Origin: Haloarchaeobius iranensis
GTDB taxonomy: Archaea > Halobacteriota > Halobacteria > Halobacteriales > Natrialbaceae
Length of the DNA: 64,000 bases
Reading direction: 5' to 3'
Assembly: GCF_900103505.1 (NCBI RefSeq)
Contig: NZ_FNIA01000005.1
Coordinates: 62,001-126,000 of the forward strand
This document shows positions 18,286 through 27,426 of this stretch, one piece after another; positions within the stretch are counted from its first letter, which is position 1; each line of letters begins with the position of its first letter. The position numbers and the translations under genes are program-made. The notes under the pieces are model-generated. The model was not told the DNA's origin. It worked only from the letters and a program-made list of their open reading frames with translations, and did not search any database.

Positions 18286-20211
18286 ATGACAAACGAATCG
18301 CGCTACGCCGTCCACGCCGACCTGAACGTCATGGTACCGACGCGGGACGGGACCCGGCTCGCCACGGACGTCTACCGACCCGCCGACCCCGATACCCGCC
18401 AGCCGGTCGACGAGCCACGGCCAGTCATCCTCGACCGCACGCCGTACGACAAGACCGGCGGACGGACCCGGCACGGCGAGTGGTACGCCTCGCGCGGCTA
18501 CGTCATCGCCATCCAGGACGTGCGCGGCCGCTTCGACAGCGAGGGCGAGTTCGACATCCACGTCAACGAGGCCGAGGACGGCGCGGACACCGTCGAGTGG
18601 CTCGCCGAACGGAACTACTGCGACGGCCAGGTCGCCACGCTGGGCACGTCCTACGGGGCGTGGGTCCAGAGCGCGCTCGCCACGCAGGACCCCGACGGCC
18701 TCGCGGGGATGTTCGTCAACATGGGCGCGGCCAACGGCCGGGAGAAGACCTTCCGGCACAACGGCGCGTTCGAGCAGCGCTGGCTCTCCTGGGCGTTCAC
18801 GCTCGGGGCGGGCTTCGCCCACGAGAGCCTCGCCGACCCAGACGTCCAGCAGACCTTCGCTGACGTGGACTTCCGCGAGGTCCTGCGCGACGGTCCGGTC
18901 GAACGCGGTGAGACGGCGCTCGCCGAACTCCCGGCGTACGAGGAGTGGGCGTTCGACATCATGGAGACGGGAAGCGCGAGCGACGACCGCTGGCGGAACC
19001 CCGGCGTCAACTTCGAGCGCTACTACGACGAGAGCGCGGACGTGCCCACCGTCTACGCCGGGGGCTGGTACGACTCCTACACCGGCGCGACCTGCGACAG
19101 CTTCGTCGGCCTCGCGGACCGCAAGGACGCCGACCACTACCTGCTGCTGGGGCCGTGGACCCACCTCGCCCGGCTCCCCGGCGGCCACGACCACAGCGAG
19201 CAACTGCTCTTTCCGCCGCTGACGTGGGAGCACCCGACGGCCGGCGACCTCGCGTTCGGGGAGAACGCGACACGGAAGTACCGCGAGACGCGCAAGCGCT
19301 TCTTCGACCACTACCTCCGCGGGGAGGACGCCTGGAGCGACCAGCCCCGCGTCGAGTACTTCCTGATGGGCACCGGCGACGGCCACCGGACCGACGACGG
19401 CCAGCTGTTCCACGGCGGCGAGTGGCGAAGCGCCGACGAGTGGCCGCCCGCGGGCACGGAGATGACGCGGTTCTACGCCCACGGCGACGGCACGCTCTCC
19501 ACCGACCCGCCGACGGCGACCGACTCGGCGACGACCTACGAGTTCGACCCCGACGACCCGGTCCCGACCATCGGCGGCAACACCTCCTCCTACCTCACCT
19601 ACGAGCCGCGCGAGGAGTCCGTCGAGGCGTACCCGCTCGGCGACCGGAACATCGTCGACTTCGCGGGGCGGGGCGGCTACGACCAGCGCACGCACGAGGG
19701 GACCTTCGGCGCGAACGAGCCGTACGGCCCCCTCTCGGAGCGCGACGACGTGCAGGTGTTCCGCACCCCGCCGCTGGACGAGCCCGTCGAGATAGCGGGG
19801 CCCATCCGCGTCCGCGTCTACGGCGCGACCGACGGCCCGGACACCGACTTCACGGCGAAGCTGATCGACGAGTACCCCGCGAGCGAGGGCTCCCCCGACG
19901 GCTACGCGCTCAACCTCTCCGACTCCATCTGTCGCGGGCGCTACCGGGGGTACCGCGACGAGCCGGACCTGCTCGACCCCGGCACCGTCTACGAGTTCTA
20001 CATGGAGCCGTACGACACCGCGAACCGCTTCGACGCCGGCCACCGCATCCGGCTCGACGTCTCCTCCTCGAACTGGCCGCGCTTCGACGTGAACCACAAC
20101 ACCGGCGGGCCGCTCTACGGCGGCGAGGAGACGCGCGTCGCGGAGAACACCGTCTTCCACGAGGCGGAGAACCCGACCCACGTCGAGCTCCCGGTCCGGC
20201 CGACGGAGTGA
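18286..20211 (+). CDS. CocE/NonD family hydrolase (X-Pro dipeptidyl-peptidase S15 type)
   Basis: 641-aa serine hydrolase. The N-terminal alpha/beta hydrolase domain includes VPTRDGTRLATDVYRP, AIQDVRGRFDSEGEF and the nucleophile elbow GTSYGA (Ser122). The probable acid and His lie before and in LLLGPWTHLARLPGGHDH. The C-terminal ~220 residues form the PepX_C jelly roll, beginning near GPIRVRVYGATDG and including RIRLDVSSSNWPRFD. Relatives hydrolyse esters or amides such as cocaine or glutaryl-7-ACA, so the natural substrate is open. No signal peptide is visible, so it is probably cytoplasmic. Confidence 0.9.
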   Translation: MTNESRYAVHADLNVMVPTRDGTRLATDVYRPADPDTRQPVDEPRPVILDRTPYDKTGGRTRHGEWYASRGYVIAIQDVRGRFDSEGEFDIHVNEAEDGADTVEWLAERNYCDGQVATLGTSYGAWVQSALATQDPDGLAGMFVNMGAANGREKTFRHNGAFEQRWLSWAFTLGAGFAHESLADPDVQQTFADVDFREVLRDGPVERGETALAELPAYEEWAFDIMETGSASDDRWRNPGVNFERYYDESADVPTVYAGGWYDSYTGATCDSFVGLADRKDADHYLLLGPWTHLARLPGGHDHSEQLLFPPLTWEHPTAGDLAFGENATRKYRETRKRFFDHYLRGEDAWSDQPRVEYFLMGTGDGHRTDDGQLFHGGEWRSADEWPPAGTEMTRFYAHGDGTLSTDPPTATDSATTYEFDPDDPVPTIGGNTSSYLTYEPREESVEAYPLGDRNIVDFAGRGGYDQRTHEGTFGANEPYGPLSERDDVQVFRTPPLDEPVEIAGPIRVRVYGATDGPDTDFTAKLIDEYPASEGSPDGYALNLSDSICRGRYRGYRDEPDLLDPGTVYEFYMEPYDTANRFDAGHRIRLDVSSSNWPRFDVNHNTGGPLYGGEETRVAENTVFHEAENPTHVELPVRPTE

Positions 20212-20296
20212 TGGCGACACCGCGGAGCTGGCCGGCGACTCCCACCGGGCCGGAATCGAAGCCACGCTTTTGCCCTCAGCCCCGGAAGGTGCCCCC

Positions 20297-20584
20297 ATGG
20301 CTCCCGTCCGCCGTCTCGTCGTCGACGTCCTGAAACCACACGAGCCACCGCTCGTCGAGTTCACCAGACAGCTCTCGGATGTAGAGAGCGTCGACGGCGT
20401 CACGTCGTCGCTCATCGAGCTCGACAAGAAGGTACAGAACGTCAAGCTCTCCATCGAGGGCGAGTCCGTGGAGTTCGACGCGGTCGAGGAGACCGTCGAG
20501 GGCCTCGGCGCGACGGTCCACTCGGTCGACGAGGTCGCTTGCGGGGAGCAGGTCGTCGAGGTCCGCCGGACCCCGCAGGACTGA
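20297..20584 (+). CDS. DUF211 domain protein
   Basis: 95-aa single-domain protein starting MAPVRRLVVDVLKPHEP, with SLIELDKKVQNVKLSIEG and a C-terminal VDEVACGEQVVEVRR, the DUF211 (ferredoxin-like fold) pattern common in euryarchaea. A TATA-like GCTTTTG lies 25-31 nt upstream (20266-20272), supporting this start over an in-frame ATG at 20270. It is followed 2 nt later by a VIT/CCC1-like membrane gene. The biochemical role is unknown; the pairing suggests metal or ion handling. Confidence 0.88.
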   Translation: MAPVRRLVVDVLKPHEPPLVEFTRQLSDVESVDGVTSSLIELDKKVQNVKLSIEGESVEFDAVEETVEGLGATVHSVDEVACGEQVVEVRRTPQD

Positions 20585-20586
20585 CC

Positions 20587-21168
20587 GTGCCCTCGACCTA
20601 CCAGCGGCTCCTGCGGCTGCTCGGGAAGGAGGACGTCCGCTCCATCGCCCGCCGGTACTTCATCTCGAACGGCTTCGACGGGACGCTCACCAGCATCGGG
20701 GTCGTCGTCGGCGCGGTGCTGACCGGGGTGCCCGATGGCATCACGGTCGTGAAGATCGGCCTCGGCGCGGCGGTCGGGCTCACCACGTCGGCCGTCTGGA
20801 GCGTCTGGGAGATCGAACGCGCCGAGACGAGCGCGGAGAGACGCCGCATCGAGCGCGCGATGCTCACCGACCTCGACGACACGCGCATCCAGCGCGAGCA
20901 GCGCGGCGCGCGACTGTTCCACGCCGTCGCGAGCGGGCTCGGGCCGCTGATCGGCGTGCTCGTCCCCCTCTCGCCGTTCCTGTTCGAGGGGACGGTGTTC
21001 AGCATGGCCGAGGCCGCCGTCGTCGGCGTCGCCCTTGGCGTCGGCGTGCTCTCGACGTTCGGCGCGTACATGGGCTCCATCTCGGGGCACCGGTGGTACG
21101 TCTCGGCGGCGCGGATGGGGGTCGCGGGGCTCGTCGTCGCCGCCATCAACCTGCTGCTTCCGGGGTAA
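20587..21168 (+). CDS. VIT1/CCC1-like membrane protein
   Basis: 193-aa membrane protein with about five hydrophobic segments. The first, YFISNGFDGTLTSIGVVVGA, matches the D-G-x-x-x-x-x-G-[LV]-V-V-G signature of the VIT1/CCC1 iron/manganese transporter family, and a charged linker (EIERAETSAERRRIERAM) corresponds to the cytoplasmic metal-binding region. The GTG at 20587, 2 nt after the DUF211 stop codon, is the best start because it begins just before the conserved helix; the upstream ATG lies inside DUF211. Its 3' end overlaps the convergent P-ATPase gene by 23 nt. Confidence 0.83.
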   Translation: MPSTYQRLLRLLGKEDVRSIARRYFISNGFDGTLTSIGVVVGAVLTGVPDGITVVKIGLGAAVGLTTSAVWSVWEIERAETSAERRRIERAMLTDLDDTRIQREQRGARLFHAVASGLGPLIGVLVPLSPFLFEGTVFSMAEAAVVGVALGVGVLSTFGAYMGSISGHRWYVSAARMGVAGLVVAAINLLLPG

Positions 21169-23845
21169 GTCCGCCGCCCTCGCCGTCGTTGTCATCGTCG
21201 TCCTCCTGGTGGCCGGTGTGCCGCCGCACCAGCGAGCCGACGGCGAGCAGCGGGCCGAGGCCGACGAGCAGCGCCGCGCCGATGACGCCCCAGTCGGCCA
21301 GCCCGAGGGCGACGGTGCCGAAGTACGCCGAGAGGGGCGTGTACAGCACCGAGAGGTGGAGCAGGAGCGACGCGCCGACGGCGAGCGCGAGCCACCGGTT
21401 CGAGACGAGCGGCGTCCCCCGCGACCAGCGCACGACGTACAGTTTCAGGAACTCGAAGACGACGAAGCCGGTGAACACCATCGTCATGGCGTACGGCGTC
21501 ACGCTGGCCGCGCCGTCGAGCACGTAGACGAGCAGGCCGAGCATCACGACGGTCACGGTGAGTCCCGCACCGCCGATGAACGTGAGCATCTCGCGGTCGA
21601 TGATACCGGCGGTCCGGCTGCGCGGCTCGCGGTCCATCACGTCGCCGGCGGGGTCGGTGCCGAGTGCGAGTGCCGGCAGGCCGTCGGTGAGCAGGTTGAT
21701 CCAGAGCAGCTGGACCGCCGGGAGGACGAGGTAGCCGAAGAGCGACGCGATGAACACGAGCGCGACCTCGGCGGCGTTCGCGCTCAGCAGGTACGCGACG
21801 AACTTCCAGATGTTGTCGAAGATCTTCCGCCCGCGGCTGATGGCGGTGCGGATGGTCGCGTAGTTGTCGTCGAGCAGGACGATGTCGCTGGCCTGCTTGG
21901 CCACGTCGGTGCCGCGGATACCCATCGCGATGCCCACGTCGGCGTTCTTCAGCGCCGGCGCGTCGTTGACACCGTCGCCGGTCATCGCGACGTCGTAGCC
22001 CACCGCCTGTAGCGCCTGGAGGATGCGCACCTTGTGGACGGGTTCGGCGCGGGCGAACACGTCCACTGCCTCGACCCGGGCCTGGAGCTCCTCGTCGGAG
22101 AGCGCGGCGACCTCGCTCCCGGTCATGACGTCCGATTCGATGCCGACCTCGCGGGCGATGGCGCCCGCCGTGACCGCGTTGTCGCCGGTTATCATCTTCA
22201 CGCCGATGCCGGCGCGGTGGGTGTCGGCGATGGCGTCCCGCACCTCCCTGCGAGGCGGGTCAAGCAATCCCTGGAGCCCGACGAGGACGAGGTTCTCCTC
22301 GGTATCGCCGTCGTCGCTCCGGTCCTTGTACGCGAACGCGAGCACCCGGAGTGCGTCGTCGGCGAACGTCTCGACCTGCTCGCTGACGCGGTCCCTGGTC
22401 GCCTGGTCCAGCTCGACGGGGCCGTCAGCGGTGAGGATTCTCGTCGACCGTTCGAGGACCACGCCCGGCGCGCCCTTGACGTACACCACGTCGTCGTGAA
22501 CGGTCGCCATGCGCTTGCGCTCTGCCGAGAACGATATCTCGTCGACGCGCTCGCGCGCCTCCCGGAGCGCCGCCACGTCGATGCCGTGGTCCGCGGCGGC
22601 CGTGACGAGTGCGCGTTCGGTCGGGTCGCCGTCGTCGGCCGTCGCGTCGTTGCAGACTGCGCCGATCTCCAGCAGGAGGCCCACGCGGTCGCCCGTCTCA
22701 GCGGCTGCGACCGGGTCGGCGGTGTCTGGCACCTCGCCGCCGTCGCTGGCTGGCTCGGCGGCGGAACCCGTGTCCGCGGTGCCGTCGTCCGACCCGTCAG
22801 CGAGGTCGACCGTCTCGTCGGCCACCCAGCCGGCCTGGACGCGCATCTCGCCCTCGGTGAGGGTGCCGGTCTTGTCGGTACAGACCACGTCGACCGACCC
22901 GAGCGCCTCGACCGCCGGCAGCGTGCGGACGAGCGCGTTCTCGTCGGCCATCTTGCGCACCCCGAGCGCGAGCGTCAGCGTGACGATGGCAGGCAGTCCC
23001 TCGGGGATGGCCGCGACGGCGAGCGAGACGCCCGTCAGTCCGGCCTGCACCCACGACGTGCCGCCGTAGACGAGCACCGGGATGACGATGCCGGCGAGCG
23101 CGATGACCGCGAAACCGAGCCGCCGACCGAGCGCGTCGAGGCTACGCTGGAGCGGCGTCTGTGTCTCCGCGGCGGTGAGCAGCTCGGTCGCGATGGCACC
23201 GACCTCGGTCTCCATCCCGGTCTCGACGACGACCGCGACGGCGCGCCCCCGGGTTACGCTCGTGCCCCGGTAGACGGTGTTCGAGCGCTCCGCGAGGGGT
23301 GTCTCCGCGGGCAGGGTGCCGGGGGACTTCTCGACGGGGACGCTCTCGCCGGTGAGCGCGGCCTCGTCGACCTCGATGGAGTGCGTCTCGACGAGGCGCG
23401 CGTCGGCCGGCACCACGTCGCCCTCACTGAGGACCAGCACGTCGCCCGGCACGAGTTCGGACGCGGGGACGGTCCGCTCCGCCCCGCCCCGCCGGACCAC
23501 GACCTCCGGCGCGGACAGCTCCCGCAGCGCATCGAGACTCTGCTCCGCGCGGTACTCCTGGACGAAGCCGAAGATACCGTTCGCGAGCAGGATGATGGCG
23601 ATGAGGACGGCGTCGACGGCGTGGCCGACGAGGAGCGAGAGCGCGGCGGCGGCGAGCAGCACCCAGATGAGTGCGCTGGTGAACTGCGAGAGGAACACCC
23701 GCAGCGGCCCGCGGGCCGCCTCGGTGTGTATCTCGTTCGGCCCGTGCTCCGCCAACCGCTGTGCCGCTTCCCCGGGGTCGACCCCGTCGGGCGACGAGTC
23801 GAGCTCCTCGAACACCGCCTCGACGTCCTCGGTGTGCCACGCCAT
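21146..23845 (-). CDS. P-type ATPase, P2A (SERCA/PMR1) Ca2+-transporting type
   Basis: 899-aa ion pump. In order: N-terminal cation-ATPase domain, TGES in the actuator domain (165-168), PEGLP in M4 with the ligand Glu (E282), the phosphorylation site DKTGTLTEG (D324), a nucleotide-binding domain containing an inserted acidic Asp/Thr-rich stretch, the hinge [17 protein letters not shown], and C-terminal helices. Ca2+-site residues of SERCA are conserved: the Asn and Glu of SANAAEVA in M5 and N, T, D of [10 protein letters not shown] in M6. This argues for Ca2+ (or Mn2+) export over Na+/K+ transport. The gene overlaps the convergent VIT-like gene by 23 nt. Confidence 0.92.
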   Translation of the reverse strand: MAWHTEDVEAVFEELDSSPDGVDPGEAAQRLAEHGPNEIHTEAARGPLRVFLSQFTSALIWVLLAAAALSLLVGHAVDAVLIAIILLANGIFGFVQEYRAEQSLDALRELSAPEVVVRRGGAERTVPASELVPGDVLVLSEGDVVPADARLVETHSIEVDEAALTGESVPVEKSPGTLPAETPLAERSNTVYRGTSVTRGRAVAVVVETGMETEVGAIATELLTAAETQTPLQRSLDALGRRLGFAVIALAGIVIPVLVYGGTSWVQAGLTGVSLAVAAIPEGLPAIVTLTLALGVRKMADENALVRTLPAVEALGSVDVVCTDKTGTLTEGEMRVQAGWVADETVDLADGSDDGTADTGSAAEPASDGGEVPDTADPVAAAETGDRVGLLLEIGAVCNDATADDGDPTERALVTAAADHGIDVAALREARERVDEISFSAERKRMATVHDDVVYVKGAPGVVLERSTRILTADGPVELDQATRDRVSEQVETFADDALRVLAFAYKDRSDDGDTEENLVLVGLQGLLDPPRREVRDAIADTHRAGIGVKMITGDNAVTAGAIAREVGIESDVMTGSEVAALSDEELQARVEAVDVFARAEPVHKVRILQALQAVGYDVAMTGDGVNDAPALKNADVGIAMGIRGTDVAKQASDIVLLDDNYATIRTAISRGRKIFDNIWKFVAYLLSANAAEVALVFIASLFGYLVLPAVQLLWINLLTDGLPALALGTDPAGDVMDREPRSRTAGIIDREMLTFIGGAGLTVTVVMLGLLVYVLDGAASVTPYAMTMVFTGFVVFEFLKLYVVRWSRGTPLVSNRWLALAVGASLLLHLSVLYTPLSAYFGTVALGLADWGVIGAALLVGLGPLLAVGSLVRRHTGHQEDDDDNDGEGGGLTPEAAG

Positions 23846-23879
23846 CTGGTGTCGACTGGGACGACGGGGGCCGGGAAGT

Positions 23880-24056
23880 TAGGGCTACTGTCGCCGGCAC
23901 CGCCTGCCCGTCCGGAGAGTTGAGGCCACGTCGGTCGTGACGCCGCAGGCGCGCGCAAACCCGGACCTCCCCGGGCCCTGGCTCGGGTCGGTCGCCCGTC
24001 TCGCCCCCGAGGTCGCCGCTCCACTCGTCGAGGGCGACCGCACGCTGGGTCGACAC
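23880..24056 (-). pseudogene. Decayed N-terminus of a zinc-type alcohol dehydrogenase
   Basis: The minus strand from the ATG at 24056 reads MSTQRAVALDEW, then DRPEPGPGEVRV, the classic start of medium-chain dehydrogenases. Skipping one T after the GTT valine codon restores ARACGVTTDVAST, the family's Cys zinc-ligand region. So this is an ADH start broken by a +1 frameshift, and nothing of the remaining ~300 residues follows. It occupies the 217-nt gap between the P-ATPase and the cyclase-family gene. Confidence 0.62.
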
Positions 24057-24062
24057 GGCCGC

Positions 24063-24827
24063 TCAGGCCTCGGTGAAGGCGACGCACCGGGAGACCGAGG
24101 ACTCGCCGCCGCGGAAGCGCCACGGGAACGTCCCGATCTGGCAGCGCTCGTTCAGCAGCTCCGCGGGGACCTGCGCGTTCTCGACGTGGACGATGCCCTC
24201 GGGGAACAGCTCGGTGTGCATCAGCTGGTAGCCCTCCGGCGGGAATATCTCGTCGAGGTCGTCGACGCCGTGCTTCTCGCGGGCCTCGCGGGCGAGTTCG
24301 GGGCGCACGTCGCGGATGACCGTGTTCATCGGGTGGTCCGCGCTCCCGCAGTCGAGCATGAGGTAGTTGAGGTCCATCTCCTTGCACCACTCCGCGAACT
24401 CCATGTTCGGGCCGGGGTGCTTGCAGAAGAAGGCGTGCGGGTCGGCCGCCTCGCGGTGCCAGGCGTACTCCTGGTAGCCGGTGTGGATGAACAGGATGTC
24501 GCCCTCGCGCACGTCGCAGACGTCCTCTATCATCTCGCTGGTGTAGATGTCGTAGTCCCCGACCTCGTCGGAGATGTCGGCGACGACGGCGTCGCCCACG
24601 AGTTCGTCGAGCGACATCGACTCGATGTCACGCCCGTGGGCGATGAAGTGCTTCTCGCCGTCGAGGTGTGTCCCCGTGTGGTTCATGAACTCGATCTTCT
24701 GGCCGTTGACCTTCTCCGTGTCCAGGCTCTTCTCGTACCAGATCTTCGGGTTATCGTAGGTGGGCCAGGCCGGCGTGTCCTGCGACCACGGCTGCGTCAG
24801 GTCGTGCATCTCGTAGCCGTCGAGCAT
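24063..24827 (-). CDS. Cyclase-family metal-dependent hydrolase (PF04199, kynurenine formamidase-like)
   Basis: 254-aa hydrolase. The metal-binding signature HTGTHLDGEKHF is at residues 50-61 (H-x-G-T-H-x-D), and further conserved positions are in GDILFIHTGYQEY and LDCGSADHPMNT. Relatives hydrolyse N-formylkynurenine, isatin or cyclic amides. The ATG at 24827 (MLDGYEMHDLTQPW) begins directly at the family start (D-L-[ST]). It is divergent from the molybdenum-hydroxylase FAD-subunit gene across a 153-nt shared promoter region, suggesting that it acts on a related substrate. No export signal is seen. Confidence 0.88.
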   Translation of the reverse strand: MLDGYEMHDLTQPWSQDTPAWPTYDNPKIWYEKSLDTEKVNGQKIEFMNHTGTHLDGEKHFIAHGRDIESMSLDELVGDAVVADISDEVGDYDIYTSEMIEDVCDVREGDILFIHTGYQEYAWHREAADPHAFFCKHPGPNMEFAEWCKEMDLNYLMLDCGSADHPMNTVIRDVRPELAREAREKHGVDDLDEIFPPEGYQLMHTELFPEGIVHVENAQVPAELLNERCQIGTFPWRFRGGESSVSRCVAFTEA

Positions 24828-24882
24828 GACAGTGAACCACACGGCGGGAGGTAATGAAAGTTCGCCGCTGCACCGACAAGCG

Positions 24883-24910
24883 GTGTGCTCACACACGCCA
24901 AGATTTAATA
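24883..24910. promoter_or_regulatory. Divergent promoter region with GTGTG/CACAC palindrome and TATA box
   Basis: GGTGTG (24883-24888) and the CACAC run (24891-24897) form a short inverted repeat directly upstream of TTTAATA (24904-24910), a TATA-like box on the + strand for the FAD-subunit gene. The start of that gene is ~70 nt further on, implying a leader of about 45 nt. The palindrome is also upstream of the divergent cyclase gene, so one factor could act on both. Confidence 0.4.
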
Positions 24911-24980
24911 CGGCGTCCTGCCGTGGTATTGGGTATCGTTCGTCGAACACCGCCCGAGTCGGTCAGTCCCAACAGCCACA

Positions 24981-25886
24981 ATGAAGCCAGCCCAGTTCCA
25001 GTACCACCGTCCCACCTCGCCCGCTGAAGCAGTCGAACTCGCGGCCGAGCTGGAGGAGGCAGAGTTCATGGCAGGTAACCAGTCGCTCGGCATCGTGATG
25101 TCGAACCGGCTGGCGACGCCCGCGAACATCGTCGACCTGAGCCGCATCGACGAGCTCGACTTCGTCGCGGTCGAGGACGACGCGGTCCGCGTCGGCGCGC
25201 TGACGACACACCGCAGCATCTCGCAGTCGACGCGACTCGCCGAGCACGTCCCGATGCTGCCCGAGGCGGCCGCACAGATCGCCGGCCCGAGCGTCCGCAA
25301 CCGCGGCACCATCGGCGGGAGCCTCGGGGAGGCGGACCCGGCCGGCAACTACCCGGCCGCCCTGGTCGCGCTCGACGGCGACATCACGCTCCGTGGCCCC
25401 GACGGCACACGCACGGTCGACGCCCGTGAATTCTTCATCGCCTACATGTTCACCGACATGGCCGAGGCGGAGCTCATCGAGTCGGTCTCGGTGCCACGCG
25501 GGCCGTTCCCGCCAGAACGGACCGGGATGGCGTTCGACGAGCTGAAACGTGCTGCACAGACCTGGCCGACCATCTCGGCGGGGGCGTCGGTCCGCGTCGA
25601 CGACCCCGACGCGGACGCGCCCGTCGTCGAGGACGCGCGCCTCGCGCTGGCGAACGCCGCGGACGTCCCGCTGCACGTCCCCGACGCCGAGGCCGCCGTC
25701 GAGGGCGAGCCGCTCTCGGACGCGACGCTCGACGAGGCCGGGGACGCCGCCCGCGAGGCCGCCGAGCCGTCCGAGGAGATGCACGCCGACCGCGAGTTCA
25801 AGCTCGACGTGGCGGGGGAGTACGGCCGTCGGGCGCTCGAGACGGCGTACGACCGGGCCTGCGGCACGGGAGGTGAGCCAGCGTGA
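24981..25886 (+). CDS. Molybdenum hydroxylase FAD-binding subunit (CoxM/XdhB-like)
   Basis: 301-aa medium subunit of a xanthine dehydrogenase/CO dehydrogenase-family enzyme; it passes electrons from the iron-sulfur subunit to the acceptor through FAD. The FAD-binding segments are visible: AGNQSLGIVMSNRLATP (the AGG-Q-S-L loop variant) and RNRGTIGGSLGEADPAGN (the T-I-G-G loop). The C-terminal CO_deh_flav_C domain ends the protein. Its stop codon overlaps the start of the CoxG-like gene (GTGA). The partner large and small subunits are encoded at 28797-31805 on the other strand, an unusual separation. Confidence 0.93.
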   Translation: MKPAQFQYHRPTSPAEAVELAAELEEAEFMAGNQSLGIVMSNRLATPANIVDLSRIDELDFVAVEDDAVRVGALTTHRSISQSTRLAEHVPMLPEAAAQIAGPSVRNRGTIGGSLGEADPAGNYPAALVALDGDITLRGPDGTRTVDAREFFIAYMFTDMAEAELIESVSVPRGPFPPERTGMAFDELKRAAQTWPTISAGASVRVDDPDADAPVVEDARLALANAADVPLHVPDAEAAVEGEPLSDATLDEAGDAAREAAEPSEEMHADREFKLDVAGEYGRRALETAYDRACGTGGEPA

Positions 25887-26398
25887 TCGAGTTCGAGGGC
25901 GAGTTCGAGCTCGACATGCCGCCCGAGGAGCTGTGGCCGTACTTCACAGACCCCGACGTCATCGCCGACTGTGCGCCCGGCATGAAGGAACTGAAGCAGA
26001 ACTCGCCGTCCGACCTCGAGGCCGTGATGTCGGTGAAGGTCGGCAGCGTCAGCCCCACGTTCGACGTGGAGGTGACCGTGGTCGAGGCGACGAAACCCTC
26101 GACGCTCCGGATGAGCGCGGTCGGCAACGCCAGCCGGAACGCCTTCGAGACGGCCGCACACATGGACCTCCAGCCGACTGAGGCGGGTGGCACCCTCGCG
26201 ACGTGGACGGCCAGCGCCGAGGTGTCGGGGCTCATCGCGAGCCTCGGCCAGCGCGCGCTCGGCGGCGTCACGACCCGACTCGTCAACAACTTCTTCGACG
26301 ACCTCCAGGCGACCGCGGAGGAGGGCGAGCCGGCGGAATCGCGGCTGGAGGGGGCCGAGGGCGCCGAGCCGGTGGTCGAGGTCGACGCCGGGGAGTAG
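25883..26398 (+). CDS. CoxG-like SRPBCC-domain protein
   Basis: 171-aa START/SRPBCC-fold protein (CO dehydrogenase subunit G family), starting IEFEGEFELDMPPEELWPYF and containing DPDVIADCAPGMKEL. Such proteins accompany aerobic Mo hydroxylases and have roles in membrane attachment or substrate/quinone delivery. The GTG start at 25883 overlaps the previous stop codon and is preceded by a clear Shine-Dalgarno sequence (GGAGGTGA, 25869-25876), one of few in the window, supporting coupled translation. The C-terminal ~25 residues are an acidic tail. Transcription may end in the following 228 nt. Confidence 0.87.
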   Translation: MIEFEGEFELDMPPEELWPYFTDPDVIADCAPGMKELKQNSPSDLEAVMSVKVGSVSPTFDVEVTVVEATKPSTLRMSAVGNASRNAFETAAHMDLQPTEAGGTLATWTASAEVSGLIASLGQRALGGVTTRLVNNFFDDLQATAEEGEPAESRLEGAEGAEPVVEVDAGE

Positions 26399-26472
26399 AC
26401 CGCAACCGTCCCGACGGCTCCAGGCCGGTGACTTTTCGACCCTGTGGCTCGGTCTCACGGTCGACGAAGCCG

Positions 26473-26745
26473 ATGTCCGTCGACCTCCGCTACGCCGTCA
26501 TCGACATCGGCTGCGGTTCCGGGGTGAACGTGGTGCCGCTCTGCGAACCAGTCGGCCGCGTGGGCGCCGTCCCCGGCGTCGAATCCAGCCGGCGGGTGCT
26601 CGCCGCCGAGGCCAACCGGGAGCGCCTCAGGACAGCGAGAGCGAGTGCTCCCCTTCCGAGTCGACCCGGAGGAGACACGTCAGTTCCCGCTGCGTGGGCA
26701 ACTCCACGGAGCCGTCACCGTCGTCCCGCCCGTACTCGACCGTGA
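26473..26745 (+). pseudogene. Fragment of a class I SAM-dependent methyltransferase
   Basis: From the ATG at 26473 the frame reads RYAVIDIGCGSGVNVVPLCE and continues GAVPGVESSRRVLAAEANRE, i.e. methyltransferase motif I (D-x-G-C-G-S-G) and the motif II region. Then homology stops as the frame runs into the convergent lipoprotein gene. A complete enzyme would need well over 150 more residues, so this is most likely a truncated remnant. A recently evolved short protein is less likely. Confidence 0.42.
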
Positions 26746-27295
26746 CGTCGGTCCGGTACTCCCCGGGCGTGGGACAGCCGTCGGTCGGGCCGCGGTAGTA
26801 CACCTCGTGTCGGACCGTGTGCGACGCACCGGCGGGGACCGCTGTCGGAACCGATGTCGAGATCCGGCTCCGGTAGGCCGTGCCGTCGTCGGCGTCGATG
26901 ATCCGCCAGCAGCCGTCCCGTCTCGTCGGCTCGCCGCGACGGAGCTGGACGCGACTCGTCGAGGTCGGCAGCAGCAGGAACTCGCCGGGGTCGCCGGCGA
27001 GCGGTTCGAGGTACTCGAACGGGGCGGCACCGTGGCTGCCGGGTCGGGTGACGACGTCCGTGGAGCCGGCGTTCTCGATCCGGAACGCGGCGCTGGCCGG
27101 TGCGTCGGGCGAGGCCTGTTCGACGATGTCGGCGTGGAACCGGAGCGGGCCGTAGTCCGGGGCACCGGTCGTCCCGGTGGCGCGGGGGTCGTCGGTCGTG
27201 TCGGGCGCGTCGTTCGACGCGACGCTGCAGCCCGCGATGGCCCCGGTCACGACGACGGACGCCGACTTGAGGAGCCGCCGTCTGCGGAGGGACAT
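26627..27295 (-). CDS. Predicted lipoprotein, unknown function
   Basis: 222-aa protein with an Arg-rich start (MSLRRRRLLK), a hydrophobic segment and a lipobox TGAIAGC, so exported and lipid-anchored at the outer face, possibly by Tat. The mature part begins with a Thr/Asp-rich linker followed by a beta-rich domain (HADIVEQASPDAPASAAFRI) that looks immunoglobulin-like. Start at 27295. No known partner: it sits between the CoxG-like gene and an FAD oxidoreductase, inside the divided Mo-hydroxylase locus, and need not be related to it. Confidence 0.75.
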   Translation of the reverse strand: MSLRRRRLLKSASVVVTGAIAGCSVASNDAPDTTDDPRATGTTGAPDYGPLRFHADIVEQASPDAPASAAFRIENAGSTDVVTRPGSHGAAPFEYLEPLAGDPGEFLLLPTSTSRVQLRRGEPTRRDGCWRIIDADDGTAYRSRISTSVPTAVPAGASHTVRHEVYYRGPTDGCPTPGEYRTDVTVEYGRDDGDGSVELPTQRELTCLLRVDSEGEHSLSLS

Positions 27296-27394
27296 ACGAT
27301 AGCGTGCGACGGTTCCGGCAAGTGCTTTGTCCCGGTTGCGCCCCCGTCTCCGACACAAGCCCCCCAACTGGCCGGACGCTGCGGTTCCGTAACA

Positions 27395-27402
27395 CTATAT
27401 CC
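27395..27402 (+). promoter_or_regulatory. TATA box for FAD-dependent oxidoreductase
   Basis: CTATATCC is centred 29 nt upstream of the ATG at 27427, a strong leaderless-type promoter that fixes the start well inside a longer open frame. Confidence 0.6.
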
Positions 27403-27426
27403 GGTGGCGGCCCTCACCTCGACCGG

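Noticed and set aside
18166-21195. 1009-codon open frame antisense across the CocE-type hydrolase, DUF211 and VIT genes
   Set aside because: It spans three well-supported genes in the opposite direction and has no family features; a G+C artefact.
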